From contig NZ_JNVM01000016.1 of the NCBI RefSeq assembly GCF_000722545.1, positions 239,802-303,801 of the forward strand: a DNA stretch of 64,000 bases, read 5' to 3'. Made by a program: the position numbers and the translations under genes. Shown piece after piece: positions 8,980-18,090 of this stretch. Position 1 is the first letter of the stretch. The number at the start of each line of letters is the position of its first letter. The notes beneath the pieces are model-generated. The model saw only the letters and a program-made list of their open reading frames with translations. It ran no database searches and was not told the DNA's origin. This DNA is from Paenibacillus tyrphae. Its GTDB lineage: Bacteria > Bacillota > Bacilli > Paenibacillales > NBRC-103111.

Positions 8980-9849
8980 ATGAAATTGGGATTAAGCACC
9001 TATAGTTTATACCGGGCTATCGATAAAAAGGAATTAACCGTAACGGAAGCCATCCGCTGGATTGCCGACAATGGAGGCGAGCATGTGGAGATCGTGCCGA
9101 TCGGGTACGACTTGACGGACAATCCAGGGTTGATTGAAGATATCCGCAAGACCGCAGACCAAGCGGGACTTGATATTTCCGGCTACGCGGTCGGCGCGAA
9201 TTTCGTGCAGGCGACCCCGGAAGCATACGAGCTGGAGATTGAGAAGACGATGCGCCAGGTCGATATCGCCCGCGACCTGGGAGTGAAGCGGATGCGTCAC
9301 GATGTGGCGTCGCGCCCGATCCCCGAAACGTCGATCCGCCAATTTGAAGCGGACTTGCCCCGGCTCGTTGAAGCGTGCCGCCGTATCGCCGACTATGCGG
9401 CGCAGTTCGATATCGTCACAAGCGTGGAAAACCACGGCTTCTACCTGCAGGCGAGCGATCGGGTGCTCCGGCTCGTGCACGAGGTGGATCGCGCCAACTT
9501 CAAGACGACGCTGGATATCGGCAATTTCCTGTGCGTGGACGAGGACCCGGTCAGCGCCGTTTCGAACAACATTCCGTTTGCGTCCATGGTGCATTTGAAA
9601 GACTTTTACCGCCGCCCGTCGTACCGCAATCCGGGCGAAGGCTGGTTTAAGTCAACCCACGGCAACTTCCTGCGGGGCGCCATCGTCGGACAAGGCGACA
9701 TCGATATGCCGGAGGTTATCCGGGTGCTGAAGGCTTCGGGATACGACGGGTATTTGTCCGTCGAATTCGAAGGCATGGAAGACCCGAGGACCGGTTCGAG
9801 AATCGCTATGGACAACGTCCGCCGGTTGTGGCAGGAAGCCGCAGTGTAA
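8980..9849 (+). CDS. Sugar phosphate isomerase/epimerase-family TIM barrel
   Basis: A 289-residue protein of the AP-endonuclease-2/xylose-isomerase-like fold. It starts MKLGLSTYSLYR, has ENHGFYLQ and TLDIGNFLC metal-site strands, MVHLKDF, and a C-terminal LSVEFEGMEDP strand, the usual pattern of divalent-metal ligands in IolE/IolI-type enzymes. The ATG at 8980 follows GAGGAGG; an upstream in-frame TTG at 8941 lacks such a site. It is followed after 40 bases by a Gfo/Idh/MocA oxidoreductase, the usual partner of such isomerases in inositol, keto-sugar or glycoside catabolism. Confidence 0.85.
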   Translation: MKLGLSTYSLYRAIDKKELTVTEAIRWIADNGGEHVEIVPIGYDLTDNPGLIEDIRKTADQAGLDISGYAVGANFVQATPEAYELEIEKTMRQVDIARDLGVKRMRHDVASRPIPETSIRQFEADLPRLVEACRRIADYAAQFDIVTSVENHGFYLQASDRVLRLVHEVDRANFKTTLDIGNFLCVDEDPVSAVSNNIPFASMVHLKDFYRRPSYRNPGEGWFKSTHGNFLRGAIVGQGDIDMPEVIRVLKASGYDGYLSVEFEGMEDPRTGSRIAMDNVRRLWQEAAV

Positions 9850-9889
9850 TCCGAAAAACAACAGGAGAAGCAGGAGGAACAGGGGAACG

Positions 9890-10948
9890 ATGAGCAAAAT
9901 CAAAATCGGAATTATCGGAGCGGGCTCCATTTCGGAGCAGCATTTTAGAGCCTACAGCCATCATCCGGAAGTGGAGATTTATGCCGTTTGTGATTTGAAC
10001 GAGGAACGGGCAAAAGCGAAGGCCGAAGCGTACGGCGCAGCCAAAGTGTTCACCGATTACCGTGACCTGCTGGCGCTGCCGGACATTCACGGCGTCAGCA
10101 TCTGCACTTGGAACAACTCTCATGCCGAGATCAGCATCGCGGCGCTCGAAGCGGGCAAGCACGTGCTCGTGGAGAAACCGCTGTGCCAGACGGTGGCCGA
10201 AGCTTTGAAGGTCGAAGAAACGGTGCGGCGGACAGGCAAGCTCTTGCAGGTCGGCTTCGTGCGCCGGTACAGCAGCAATACGGAAATCTTGAAAAAATTT
10301 ATCGATGCGGGCGATCTGGGCGAGATTTATTACGCCAAAGTCTCTTGTCTGCGCCGTCTCGGCAACCCGGGCGGCTGGTTCTCGGATATCAAGCGCTCCG
10401 GCGGTGGTCCGGTCATCGACCTTGGCGTGCATATTATCGATATTTGCTGGTACCTGATGGGCAAGCCGAAGGTCAAGTCGGTCTCGGCCAATACGTACAA
10501 CCGCCTCGGCAACCGCTCGAACGTGGAGCACTTGGAATTCTACAAAGCCGCGGATTACAACGGGGCGCTCAATACGGTCGAGGACATGGCCAATGCGCTT
10601 ATCCGCTTCGAGAACGGGGCGAGCCTCATGGTTGATGTCAGTTTCACGCTGCACGCGAAGAAGGACGAGTTGTCCGTCAAGCTGTACGGGGACAAGGGCG
10701 GCGCGGAACTGGAGCCCGAGCTTGCGATCATTACGGAGAAGTACGATACGATTCTAAACGTCGCGCCGCAGGTAGACCATCCTTCGTTCGATTTTATTGC
10801 CGGGTTCCAGCAGGAGATCAACTATTTTATCGACAGCTCGCTCGGACGAACGGAAACGCGGAGTCCAGTGGAAGACGGCGTCGAAGTGATGAAAATGCTG
10901 TGCGCCATTTACGAATCGGCCGTCCAAGGGCGGGAAATCGAGCTATAG
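9890..10948 (+). CDS. Gfo/Idh/MocA-family NAD(P)-dependent oxidoreductase
   Basis: A 352-residue dehydrogenase. The N-terminal Rossmann fold begins IKIGIIGAGSISEQH, the conserved EKPLCQT segment near residue 98 carries the family EKP lysine, and GGPVIDLGVHIIDICWYL supplies the catalytic D-x-x-x-H pair. It oxidises or reduces a sugar or cyclitol hydroxyl. It lies between two sugar-phosphate-isomerase-like genes with short gaps, so the four-gene run 8980-12755 should act as one pathway. Confidence 0.9.
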   Translation: MSKIKIGIIGAGSISEQHFRAYSHHPEVEIYAVCDLNEERAKAKAEAYGAAKVFTDYRDLLALPDIHGVSICTWNNSHAEISIAALEAGKHVLVEKPLCQTVAEALKVEETVRRTGKLLQVGFVRRYSSNTEILKKFIDAGDLGEIYYAKVSCLRRLGNPGGWFSDIKRSGGGPVIDLGVHIIDICWYLMGKPKVKSVSANTYNRLGNRSNVEHLEFYKAADYNGALNTVEDMANALIRFENGASLMVDVSFTLHAKKDELSVKLYGDKGGAELEPELAIITEKYDTILNVAPQVDHPSFDFIAGFQQEINYFIDSSLGRTETRSPVEDGVEVMKMLCAIYESAVQGREIEL

Positions 10949-10963
10949 GAAGGAGCGATGCTT

Positions 10964-11848
10964 ATGGCATTGACGAACAAAATCGGAGTTATTTCGGACA
11001 GCTTCAAGCTGCCGCTGCGTGAGAGCCTGCAAAAGTCCAAGGAGCTTGGCGCCGACGGTGTTCAGATTTGGGCCACCAAGGGGGAAATGGACCCGGCGAA
11101 CTTGAACGTGGCCGCTCGGAAAGACCTTAAGGCTTATCTCGATTCGATCGGGCTGGAAATTTCCGCTTTGTGCGGCGATTTGGGCGGGCACGGCTTCCAA
11201 GACAAGGAAGCGAATCCGGCCAAAATTGAAATGTCGAAGCGGATTCTCGATCTGGCGCTTGATCTGGGCACGAATATCGTCACGACGCATATCGGTCTGG
11301 TGCCGGAGGACCCGGCCGATCCAATCTATGCCGAGATGCAGGACGCTTGCGGCCAACTGGCCCGCTATGCCTCGTCCGTCGGCGGTTTTTTTGCCATCGA
11401 GACCGGCCCCGAAACCGCCGCACATCTGAAAAGCTTCCTGGATAGCCTCGGCTCCAAAGGAATGGCGGTCAACTTTGACCCGGCCAATATGGTCATGGTG
11501 ACCGGCGACGATCCGGCAAAAGGCGTGTACACTCTTAAAGAGTACATTGTCCATACGCACGTGAAGGACGGGCTCCGGCTGCGCGAAGCGGACCCTCGCG
11601 CCATCTACGGCTCCCTCGGATATAAGCCGATGGATCACGAGGAGATCGCGCGGATGGTAAGCGCGGGCGAATTTTTCCGGGAGCTGCCTCCCGGCGAGGG
11701 TGCCGTCGATTTCGACGCGTACTTCCAAGCGCTGCAAGACATCGGGTATACGGGCTATTTGACGATCGAGCGTGAAGTCGGCGATCAGCCGGAGGAAGAT
11801 ATCCGCAAAGCGATTCAGTTTATCGAAGCGTACCGGAAGCGAGGCTAA
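10964..11848 (+). CDS. Sugar phosphate isomerase/epimerase-family TIM barrel
   Basis: A 294-residue xylose-isomerase-like barrel distinct from the one at 8980. Landmarks are ALCGDLGGHGF, TTHIGLVPED, FFAIETGPETA, VNFDPANMVM, HTHVKDGLR and LTIEREVGDQ, which carry the expected glutamate, aspartate and histidine metal ligands. Start choice is decided by the ribosome binding site: AAGGAG at 10950-10955 is only two bases from the ATG at 10958 but eight bases from the ATG at 10964, so the latter is preferred. Flanked on both sides by Gfo/Idh/MocA dehydrogenases. Confidence 0.86.
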   Translation: MALTNKIGVISDSFKLPLRESLQKSKELGADGVQIWATKGEMDPANLNVAARKDLKAYLDSIGLEISALCGDLGGHGFQDKEANPAKIEMSKRILDLALDLGTNIVTTHIGLVPEDPADPIYAEMQDACGQLARYASSVGGFFAIETGPETAAHLKSFLDSLGSKGMAVNFDPANMVMVTGDDPAKGVYTLKEYIVHTHVKDGLRLREADPRAIYGSLGYKPMDHEEIARMVSAGEFFRELPPGEGAVDFDAYFQALQDIGYTGYLTIEREVGDQPEEDIRKAIQFIEAYRKRG

Positions 11849-11852
11849 GCAC

Positions 11853-12755
11853 ATGGATGCGACGCTGCGCATAGGCATAATCGGACTCGATACGTCGCAC
11901 GTAACGGCATTCACGAAGCTGCTGAACGACCCGTCGGATGCTAACCATGTGCCGGGAGGAAGAGTGATTGCCGCTTATCCTGGCGGCTCCGCCGACTTCC
12001 CGCTCAGCATGGACCGGGTCGACGGCTTTACGCAAGAGCTGCGCGGGCAATATGGCGTTTCCATGATGGAAACGCCGGAAGCCGTCGCGGAAACGGTCGA
12101 TGCGCTGATGCTCGAATCGGCCGACGGACGGGTGCACTTGGAGCAGTTTCGCGCCATTGCGCCTTACGGCAAGCCGGTATTTATCGATAAGCCGCTCGCG
12201 CTAAGCTCGCGGGAGGCGTATGAAATCGCCGAGCTTGCGCAGCAATACGATATTCCGGTCATGAGCGCTTCGGCGCTACGGTACTCTGAAGGGCTCGTCA
12301 ACGCTCTGGCGGAAGCTGACGGAGCCATTACAGGAGCCGATGCCTTCGGGCCGATGCATCTCGAACCGACGCAGCCGGGGTACTACTGGTACGGAATTCA
12401 TACGGCCGAGCTGCTGTACCGCGTCATGGGGGCGGGATGCCGAGAAGTGGCTGTGACGGCGAACGACGATTTCGACATCATTACCGGTATCTGGCAGGAC
12501 GGCCGGATCGGTACGGTGCGGGGCAGCCGGCGGCCCGGTCAAAGCTTCGGCGCCACGCTGCACACCGGCGGAGGACCGCGCCTGGTCGACGTGTACAAGG
12601 ACAGCAGACCATTTTATTCCAGCCTGCTGGTCGAGGTCATGAAGATGCTCAGGACGGGAGAACCGGGCATTCCGCTGATGGAGACGGTGGAGATCATCCG
12701 TTTCCTCGAAGCCGCCAACGAAAGCCGGGCGACAGGACAGCGGGTCATGTTGTAG
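11853..12755 (+). CDS. Gfo/Idh/MocA-family oxidoreductase
   Basis: A 300-residue member of the family, shorter than the one at 9890. It has LRIGIIGLDTSHVTAF at the N terminus, an atypical nucleotide loop lacking the G-x-G-x-x-G pattern, and FIDKPLALSSREAYE with the DKP variant of the EKP motif. The later YYWYGIHTAELLYRVMG segment contains the catalytic-type histidine. The start at 11853 leaves a 4-base gap after the preceding gene, so translation is probably coupled. It is the last gene of the cluster before a GC-rich hairpin. Confidence 0.84.
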   Translation: MDATLRIGIIGLDTSHVTAFTKLLNDPSDANHVPGGRVIAAYPGGSADFPLSMDRVDGFTQELRGQYGVSMMETPEAVAETVDALMLESADGRVHLEQFRAIAPYGKPVFIDKPLALSSREAYEIAELAQQYDIPVMSASALRYSEGLVNALAEADGAITGADAFGPMHLEPTQPGYYWYGIHTAELLYRVMGAGCREVAVTANDDFDIITGIWQDGRIGTVRGSRRPGQSFGATLHTGGGPRLVDVYKDSRPFYSSLLVEVMKMLRTGEPGIPLMETVEIIRFLEAANESRATGQRVML

Positions 12756-12762
12756 CCGTAGC

Positions 12763-12788
12763 TTGGGGGTTCCGCGTTATTCCCCCAA
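12763..12788 (+). terminator. Possible terminator after the catabolic cluster
   Basis: TTGGGGG at 12763-12769 pairs with CCCCCAA at 12782-12788. The T run (GGATTTTTC) begins several bases downstream rather than directly after the stem, so termination efficiency is uncertain. Confidence 0.4.
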
Positions 12789-12889
12789 ACCGGATTTTTC
12801 TAGCAGCATTTTTGAAACCGAAATCGCATCCTTGCGTATTAGTATCGTAACGTTAGCTATCCTTGGAAAATCAAATAGGAAATACCCGG

Positions 12890-12953
12890 AGGAGCCTGTC
12901 ACCTTAGCATTGCTATGTTTATTTAGCAGCTATGGTCGATAGGCTTCTTTTTG
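12890..12953 (+). terminator. Terminator-like hairpin in the leader of the antiporter gene
   Basis: AGGAGCCTGTC (12890-12900) pairs with GATAGGCTTCT (12938-12948) through eleven positions counting G-U pairs, and is followed by a T-rich tail. The loop holds AGCATTGCT and TTTAGCAGCTATGG, which could form smaller or competing helices. It lies about 65 bases upstream of the antiporter start with no gene between, so it could be an attenuator; it could also simply end upstream transcription. Confidence 0.5.
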
Positions 12954-13016
12954 TATGTTTTTGCCTGAATATCCACAGGATAAGCACGATAACAACAGAA
13001 GGGGCGGTCGGTCATT

Positions 13017-14177
13017 ATGCTTATTTTTCAACTGGCTATCATTTTGCTTGCTTCCAAAATTGCGGGAGACCTCAGCGTTAAATTAGGACAGCCTTCCGTG
13101 CTCGGGAAGCTGCTGATCGGGATCGTCTTGGGACCGACGGTGCTCGGACTTGTCACGAATACCGACATTTTAACGGAAATCAGTCAAATCGGCGTGATTC
13201 TGCTGATGTTCATTGCCGGACTGGAAACCGATGTCGAGGAATTCAAGCATACGGGGAAGCCTTCCGCTTTTGTAGGGGTTGCGGGGATTATCGTGCCGCT
13301 GGTCGCAGGGTTTTTGGCCGGGCAAGTCATGGGGCTGCCGACGATACAGGCCGTATTCCTCGGATTGCTGCTGTCAGCCACCAGCGTCAGTATTTCGGTG
13401 CAGGCGCTGAAGGAAATGGGCAAGCTGAAATCACGGGCAGGGGCGACGATTCTGGGCGCCGCGGTCATTGATGATGTGCTGGTCATCATTGCGCTGGCGT
13501 TTGTGATGAGCTTTGCAGGGGGAGATGTGAATCTGGGTGTCGTTGTCCTGAAAAAAGTAATCTTTTTCGCCGGTGCGATTCTGATCGCTTGGAAGGTCGT
13601 TCCTTGGGTGTTGAAAAAGTTCGCGCCTCTCCGTGTGACCGAAGCGGTCATATCGGCCGCTCTCATCATCTGCTTTACTTACGCCTACTTGGCCGAATAT
13701 GCAGGGGTTGCCGCCATCATCGGAGCTTACATCGCCGGTGTGGCGATCAGCGTAACGAAATATAAGCACGAGGTGTTCGAAAAGGTCGAAACGATCGGCT
13801 ATTCGATCTTCGTTCCGGTGTTCTTTACTTCCATCGGCGTGACGGCAGAGTTCACGGGAATTACTGGAAATCTTGGCTTGATCGTCGCACTGAGCATTCT
13901 GGCGATTCTCACCAAGCTGGTCGGCTCGGCGCTGGGAGCGAAATTGGCCGGTTTTGCCTGGAGACCATCTATGGGGATCGGGGCAGCCATGGTATCGCGG
14001 GGCGAAGTTGCGTTGATCATCGCCGCCATGGGGCTGGACGCCGGTTTGCTGAGCAAAGAGATGTTCGCCGTCCTCATTGTAGTCGTCTTGGTGACGACAC
14101 TCGTGACGCCTCCGATGATGAAATGGTTTTTCAAGGAATCCAACGCGCCGGGTGAAAAGATAGATCAATCCGCTTGA
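13017..14177 (+). CDS. CPA2-family monovalent cation/proton antiporter
   Basis: A 386-residue integral membrane protein with about 11-12 hydrophobic segments and the Na/H exchanger fold of the CPA2 (KefB/NapA) family. Characteristic stretches include LLIGIVLGPTVLG near residue 35, FIAGLETDVEEFKHTG, SATSVSISVQAL with AAVIDDVLVII (the ion-binding aspartate pair), and MVSRGEVALIIAAMGL. It lacks the C-terminal TrkA-N domain of KefB/KefC, so it would act without that regulatory module or with a separate partner. AGAAGGGG precedes the ATG. Role is likely Na+/K+ efflux and pH homeostasis. Confidence 0.88.
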   Translation: MLIFQLAIILLASKIAGDLSVKLGQPSVLGKLLIGIVLGPTVLGLVTNTDILTEISQIGVILLMFIAGLETDVEEFKHTGKPSAFVGVAGIIVPLVAGFLAGQVMGLPTIQAVFLGLLLSATSVSISVQALKEMGKLKSRAGATILGAAVIDDVLVIIALAFVMSFAGGDVNLGVVVLKKVIFFAGAILIAWKVVPWVLKKFAPLRVTEAVISAALIICFTYAYLAEYAGVAAIIGAYIAGVAISVTKYKHEVFEKVETIGYSIFVPVFFTSIGVTAEFTGITGNLGLIVALSILAILTKLVGSALGAKLAGFAWRPSMGIGAAMVSRGEVALIIAAMGLDAGLLSKEMFAVLIVVVLVTTLVTPPMMKWFFKESNAPGEKIDQSA

Positions 14178-14210
14178 GGCGATAAAGCGGTGGAAATGTG
14201 GAATTGGGAA

Positions 14211-14247
14211 AAGAGTCCCAGCCATTGGTATGGGTCTGGGACTTTTT
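14211..14247. terminator. Bidirectional terminator between antiporter and ABC importer
   Basis: AGTCCCAG (14214-14221) and CTGGGACT (14236-14243) form the stem. A T run follows on the plus strand and an A-rich stretch precedes, so it can serve both converging genes. Confidence 0.75.
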
Positions 14248-14262
14248 GCATCCAAACTTGCA

Positions 14263-15843
14263 TTACTTCCACTGCGGACCGGAGTAGCCGTTCGCCTTGA
14301 GACCCTCGTTCACTTCCTTGATGATCTGGGCACCGCCTTTGTCAGACCACTCTTTGACCATTTTATCCCAATCGGACAGCGGCTTTTCGCCGAAAATCAT
14401 TTTCGTTTGCTCGGTGTACAGGAACTTGGACAGCTCGGTGTCCTTCACGGCCCGGGTCTCGGAGAACACGGCGTTAATCGGATTGATCAGATGCTTCGTT
14501 TCGCCGTGCATTTTCTCCAGACTGGCAGCCACATCGCGCAGCAGCGGGACGGTATATTCCTTCGAATAGCCGTTGGCTGCGTCGTTAGGGGCCCACATCG
14601 TTTTGTCCGGCAAATAGTTGATCGGCGCAAGCCCTTTTTCCTCAACCTCGCGGCGCACGCTGCCGTTCTCGATTTTGTAGCCTTGGCCTTCCTTACCGTT
14701 CAGCCAGTCAAAATCGGCATGGCTAGCGTTGCGCTGCTCCAGCGGCACAAACTTCCGGCCGTAGTCGAGCATCTCCATAATTTTGCTCACTTTGTCCGGG
14801 TCCTTCGCCAGCTTCGCATTCAGCATCACGATGCCGTAGAAGCCGGGGGAGGAGACGAACCCTTGCGAGCCGTCCGGCGCTTGGAACGGAGGAATCGGCA
14901 CGATTTTGGCGTTCGGGTTCACGTCGATCAGCCCTTGCATCGAGGTCGGATTCATGCCGCGCGGCGTACCGATGAAGATGCCCGCCTTGCCGGAGTAGAA
15001 CTCCTTGTTCGTTTGCGCCCAGTTGAGCAGGGCGAAGTCCTTCGTAATCGCGCCTTCCTTGTACAGGTCGGCCAGCCAGCCGATATGCTGCTTCCGCGCC
15101 TCGGAGATAATGCCGGGGATCACTTGTCCGTCGGCGTTTTTATGATACCAGGCCTCGAAATCCCAATAGGCGCCCATCCCGAAGCTCGGGTTAATGTTTG
15201 CGGACATGGCGAGCCCGTATGTATCGTTCTTGCCGTTGCCGTCGGGGTCGTTTTGGGTGAAGGCGATCGCGACTTTTTTCAGCTCGTCGTAGTTTTTCGG
15301 AACCTCCAGTCCCAGCTTGTCCAACCAGTCTTTGCGGATGATCGGGGTCAGCTGGTAGTTCTCGGTTAAGTATTTTTGGACCGCATATATTTTGCCGTTG
15401 ACCGTAACGGCTTTGCGGGTGTTGTCCGGAATTTGCTTCATTGTTGGGTACTTGTCGAGCAGGTCGTTGAGCGGTAAAAAGGCTCCTTGCTTCGCCCATT
15501 TATAGAAATTCGAATCCGGTCCCTCCATGACGATGATGTCGGGAATTTCGCCCGAGGCCACGACGGCGCTCAGCTTCTGGTCGTAATCGGAGCGGACCAC
15601 GTATTGCGGTTTGAAATCGACGTTGAATTTCTCGTTAACCATTTCCAGGCCCTTGCCTCCGGTCGGAGGAAACGCCCCGTAACGGAAGTCGATCATGGTG
15701 ATCGTCTGTTTTTTCTGGCTATCCGTTGCGGCTCCGGCCTTCGGCTGATCGGTCTTCGCGTCACTGCCGCCGCTGCAGGCGGACGTTAACGTGATGGCCC
15801 CGACAAGTGCGACGGCCGTCCATGTTTTTCCTCTGTAATTCAT
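14263..15843 (-). CDS. Extracellular solute-binding lipoprotein of a sugar ABC importer
   Basis: A 526-residue lipoprotein of the large LplA/YtcQ-type binding-protein group. The N terminus MNYRGKTWTAVALVG leads into a lipobox TSACSGGSD, so the mature protein is a lipid-anchored receptor on the outer face of the membrane. The start at 15843 is preferred because GGGAGGGG is about nine bases upstream; a TTG two codons earlier is closer than ideal. It is the last gene of an operon whose two permeases lie immediately upstream. Ligand is probably an oligosaccharide or uronide from plant or bacterial glycans, but cannot be fixed. Confidence 0.9.
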   Translation of the reverse strand: MNYRGKTWTAVALVGAITLTSACSGGSDAKTDQPKAGAATDSQKKQTITMIDFRYGAFPPTGGKGLEMVNEKFNVDFKPQYVVRSDYDQKLSAVVASGEIPDIIVMEGPDSNFYKWAKQGAFLPLNDLLDKYPTMKQIPDNTRKAVTVNGKIYAVQKYLTENYQLTPIIRKDWLDKLGLEVPKNYDELKKVAIAFTQNDPDGNGKNDTYGLAMSANINPSFGMGAYWDFEAWYHKNADGQVIPGIISEARKQHIGWLADLYKEGAITKDFALLNWAQTNKEFYSGKAGIFIGTPRGMNPTSMQGLIDVNPNAKIVPIPPFQAPDGSQGFVSSPGFYGIVMLNAKLAKDPDKVSKIMEMLDYGRKFVPLEQRNASHADFDWLNGKEGQGYKIENGSVRREVEEKGLAPINYLPDKTMWAPNDAANGYSKEYTVPLLRDVAASLEKMHGETKHLINPINAVFSETRAVKDTELSKFLYTEQTKMIFGEKPLSDWDKMVKEWSDKGGAQIIKEVNEGLKANGYSGPQWK

Positions 15844-15923
15844 TGACAAGCCCCTCCCATGTTTGGATCATACTCTGAAATTTTGGTTTGTACAAGTTCG
15901 TGCGCCTGACAGGATGTCCCATG

Positions 15924-16808
15924 TCAGCCTTTGACGGACCCAAGCATCACCCCCTTGGCAAAATGCTTTTGCAGGAACGGATACACAAAGAGAATCGGCA
16001 CGGTCGCGACGATGATCGCCGCCATTTGGATCGTATCCGCCGGCGGAGCATGTTCGAGCAAAATCTGGCCGCTGCCGAGCGCCGTCTGCGCTTCACCGAC
16101 GACGACCATTTGACGCAGAATGACTTGAATCGGCCATTTTTCCGGTTCGTTCAAGTACAGGATGCCCGTGAAATAATTGTTCCAGTGCAGCACCGCGTAG
16201 AACAAGGCGAAGGCGGCCAGCGAAGGCTTGGACAAAGGCAGCATGATGTTCCAGAACACCTTCAGATCGTTGGCGCCGTCGATGACCGCCGCTTCGTGCA
16301 GCTCGTTCGGGATGCCGACGAAAAACTGCCGCATGACGATCAGGTTGAACGGATTGATGGCGATCGGCAGGATAAGCGCCCAGATCGAGTTCAAGAGGTG
16401 CGTTTCCTTCACGATCAGGTATGTCGGAATCATACCCGCGCTGAACAGCAGCGTGAAGAGGACAAGCACCAGCATGATTCGTTGGCCGATGACCGGGCGG
16501 GCTAGCGTATAAGCGAAGGTGGACGTAAACGCCAGATTGACCGCCGTGCCGATCACGGTCACAAGCACGGTCACGCCGACCGAACGGACAAACGATTCCG
16601 AAGCGAAAATATATTCGTAGGCGCTGAGCACCCACTCTTTTGGAAACCAGATGATGTCATGCTGTAAAAATTCCTTGTACGAGGCGAAAGAGACGGCCAG
16701 CACATACCAGAACGGCGCCAGCATAATCAAGGCGATCAGGCCGAACAGCAGGACGTTGGCGATATCGATCAAGCGGTCTCCCGGGGTACGATAATGCAAG
16801 CGGATCAT
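15924..16808 (-). CDS. Sugar ABC transporter permease (YtcP/LplC type)
   Basis: A 294-residue inner-membrane permease with about six membrane segments. The cytoplasmic EAA loop that contacts the ATPase is visible as ELHEAAVIDGANDLKVFWNIMLPLSKP. It forms a heterodimer with the permease encoded just upstream. AAAGG directly abuts the ATG, so a TTG three codons further in (16799) is an alternative start. No ATPase gene is in the operon, as is usual for this family, which shares a general MsmX-type ATPase. Confidence 0.92.
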   Translation of the reverse strand: MIRLHYRTPGDRLIDIANVLLFGLIALIMLAPFWYVLAVSFASYKEFLQHDIIWFPKEWVLSAYEYIFASESFVRSVGVTVLVTVIGTAVNLAFTSTFAYTLARPVIGQRIMLVLVLFTLLFSAGMIPTYLIVKETHLLNSIWALILPIAINPFNLIVMRQFFVGIPNELHEAAVIDGANDLKVFWNIMLPLSKPSLAAFALFYAVLHWNNYFTGILYLNEPEKWPIQVILRQMVVVGEAQTALGSGQILLEHAPPADTIQMAAIIVATVPILFVYPFLQKHFAKGVMLGSVKG

Positions 16809-16829
16809 CCTTTCTTAGGCGCACACAGT

Positions 16830-17804
16830 TTAGAATACGCCGTCATCGCCGAGTTTTTTGGCTATATAGTTGGCCGATAGCACGAGCACGAGCCCAACGG
16901 CTCCTTTGAACAGCCCGACCGCTGTCGCGAAGCTGTAGTCCGATTGTCCGATCCCTTTGAAGAACACATACGTATCGAGGATGTTGCCGATTTCCATGTT
17001 GAACGGATTGAGCAGAAGAAAGATTTGTTCGTATCCGGCATCCATGACATGTCCCAGCCGCAGGATGAGCAGGATGACGATCGTATTGCGGATGGCCGGC
17101 AGCGTAATGTGCCGCATTTGGCGGAACCGTCCCGCGCCGTCCATAGTCGCCGCTTCGTAGAGCTGCGGATTCACTCCGGCCAGCGCCGCCAGGAATAGAA
17201 TCGTTCCCCAGCCCGCTTCCTTCCAAATCACCTGAAGGATGACGATCGGCTTAAAATAGCTCGGATCGGTCAAGAACGGAATCGGCTGCGCAAGGCCAAA
17301 CCCTTGCTTGAGGAGATCGTTGACGACGCCGTTTCCTTTTAAAAAGATCGTGCAGATTCCGATGACGACGACCCACGACAGGAAATGGGGGAGATAAATG
17401 ACCGACTGGAGGATGCGCTTATAGAGTTGGTTGCGAAGCTCGTTCAGCATCAGGGCCAGCACGATCGGAACCGGGAAGGCGAATACGATTTGCAGAAACG
17501 AGATCGACAAGGTGTTCCACAACACCTGCACGATTTCCGGATCTTCGAAGATCCGGGCAAAATGCTTCAAGCCTGCCCACTCGCTGCCCGCAATCCCTTG
17601 AAACGGGCTGTAATCGATGAAGGCCATGTACAGCCCCGCCATGGGGACGTAGCGATAAATCAGAAAATAGGCGATGCCGGGCAAGCCGAGCAGCAGCAGG
17701 TACCGGTCCTTCCATAGCCGGGCCCGCAAACGTCCGAGACGGCTCGTGGAAGCAGTCTTGCGGATAGCGGGTGAGGAGTGGGGATGGGGGGGCAAGGTGC
17801 TCAA
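16830..17804 (-). CDS. Sugar ABC transporter permease (YteP/LplB type)
   Basis: The partner permease, about 324 residues with six membrane segments and an EAA loop PQLYEAATMDGAGRFRQMRHITLP. The start is taken as the TTG at 17804 because AAGGAGGA (17811-17818) is seven bases upstream; the ATG at 17810 abuts the ribosome binding site and the TTG at 17828 has none. First structural gene of the importer, 21 bases before the next permease gene. The N-terminal 30 residues are proline- and serine-rich and cytosolic. Confidence 0.9.
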   Translation of the reverse strand: MSTLPPHPHSSPAIRKTASTSRLGRLRARLWKDRYLLLLGLPGIAYFLIYRYVPMAGLYMAFIDYSPFQGIAGSEWAGLKHFARIFEDPEIVQVLWNTLSISFLQIVFAFPVPIVLALMLNELRNQLYKRILQSVIYLPHFLSWVVVIGICTIFLKGNGVVNDLLKQGFGLAQPIPFLTDPSYFKPIVILQVIWKEAGWGTILFLAALAGVNPQLYEAATMDGAGRFRQMRHITLPAIRNTIVILLILRLGHVMDAGYEQIFLLLNPFNMEIGNILDTYVFFKGIGQSDYSFATAVGLFKGAVGLVLVLSANYIAKKLGDDGVF

Positions 17805-18023
17805 GCACATTCCTCCTTGGGGCCGCAACGAACCGGAGGCGTTTACATTCCGACGGTTGCGAATCGTTGTTGTTGATCCGATTATCCGGAATGGGCCGAC
17901 TCACGGCAATTCTCCATTTTTCATGGGTATGACAAAAAAAGATAAAGAACCGCAAAAAAGGAAAAAGCCGCGAAAGCGCGTCAGGACGGGATTTATCGTT
18001 ATAGGGGAATGGCGAGGACAAGG

Positions 18024-18062
18024 AAAAAACGCCGGTTCGGAAGGGCCCGAAGCATCGGCGTT
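18024..18062 (-). terminator. Terminator after the AraC regulator gene
   Basis: AACGCCG (18028-18034) pairs with CGGCGTT (18056-18062), with an inner TTCGG/CCGAA helix. On the minus strand the stem ends in a T run. It separates the regulator transcript from the downstream importer. Confidence 0.7.
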
Positions 18063-18090
18063 GGGAGGGAAACAGCGGGGCGGAAGAGCT

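Noticed and set aside
12756..13016. Known riboswitch (ydaO/c-di-AMP, M-box) or T-box before the antiporter
   Set aside because: I could not find the conserved cores of these RNAs, and the T-box word GGTGGAACCGCG is absent. Only the terminator-like hairpin is supported.
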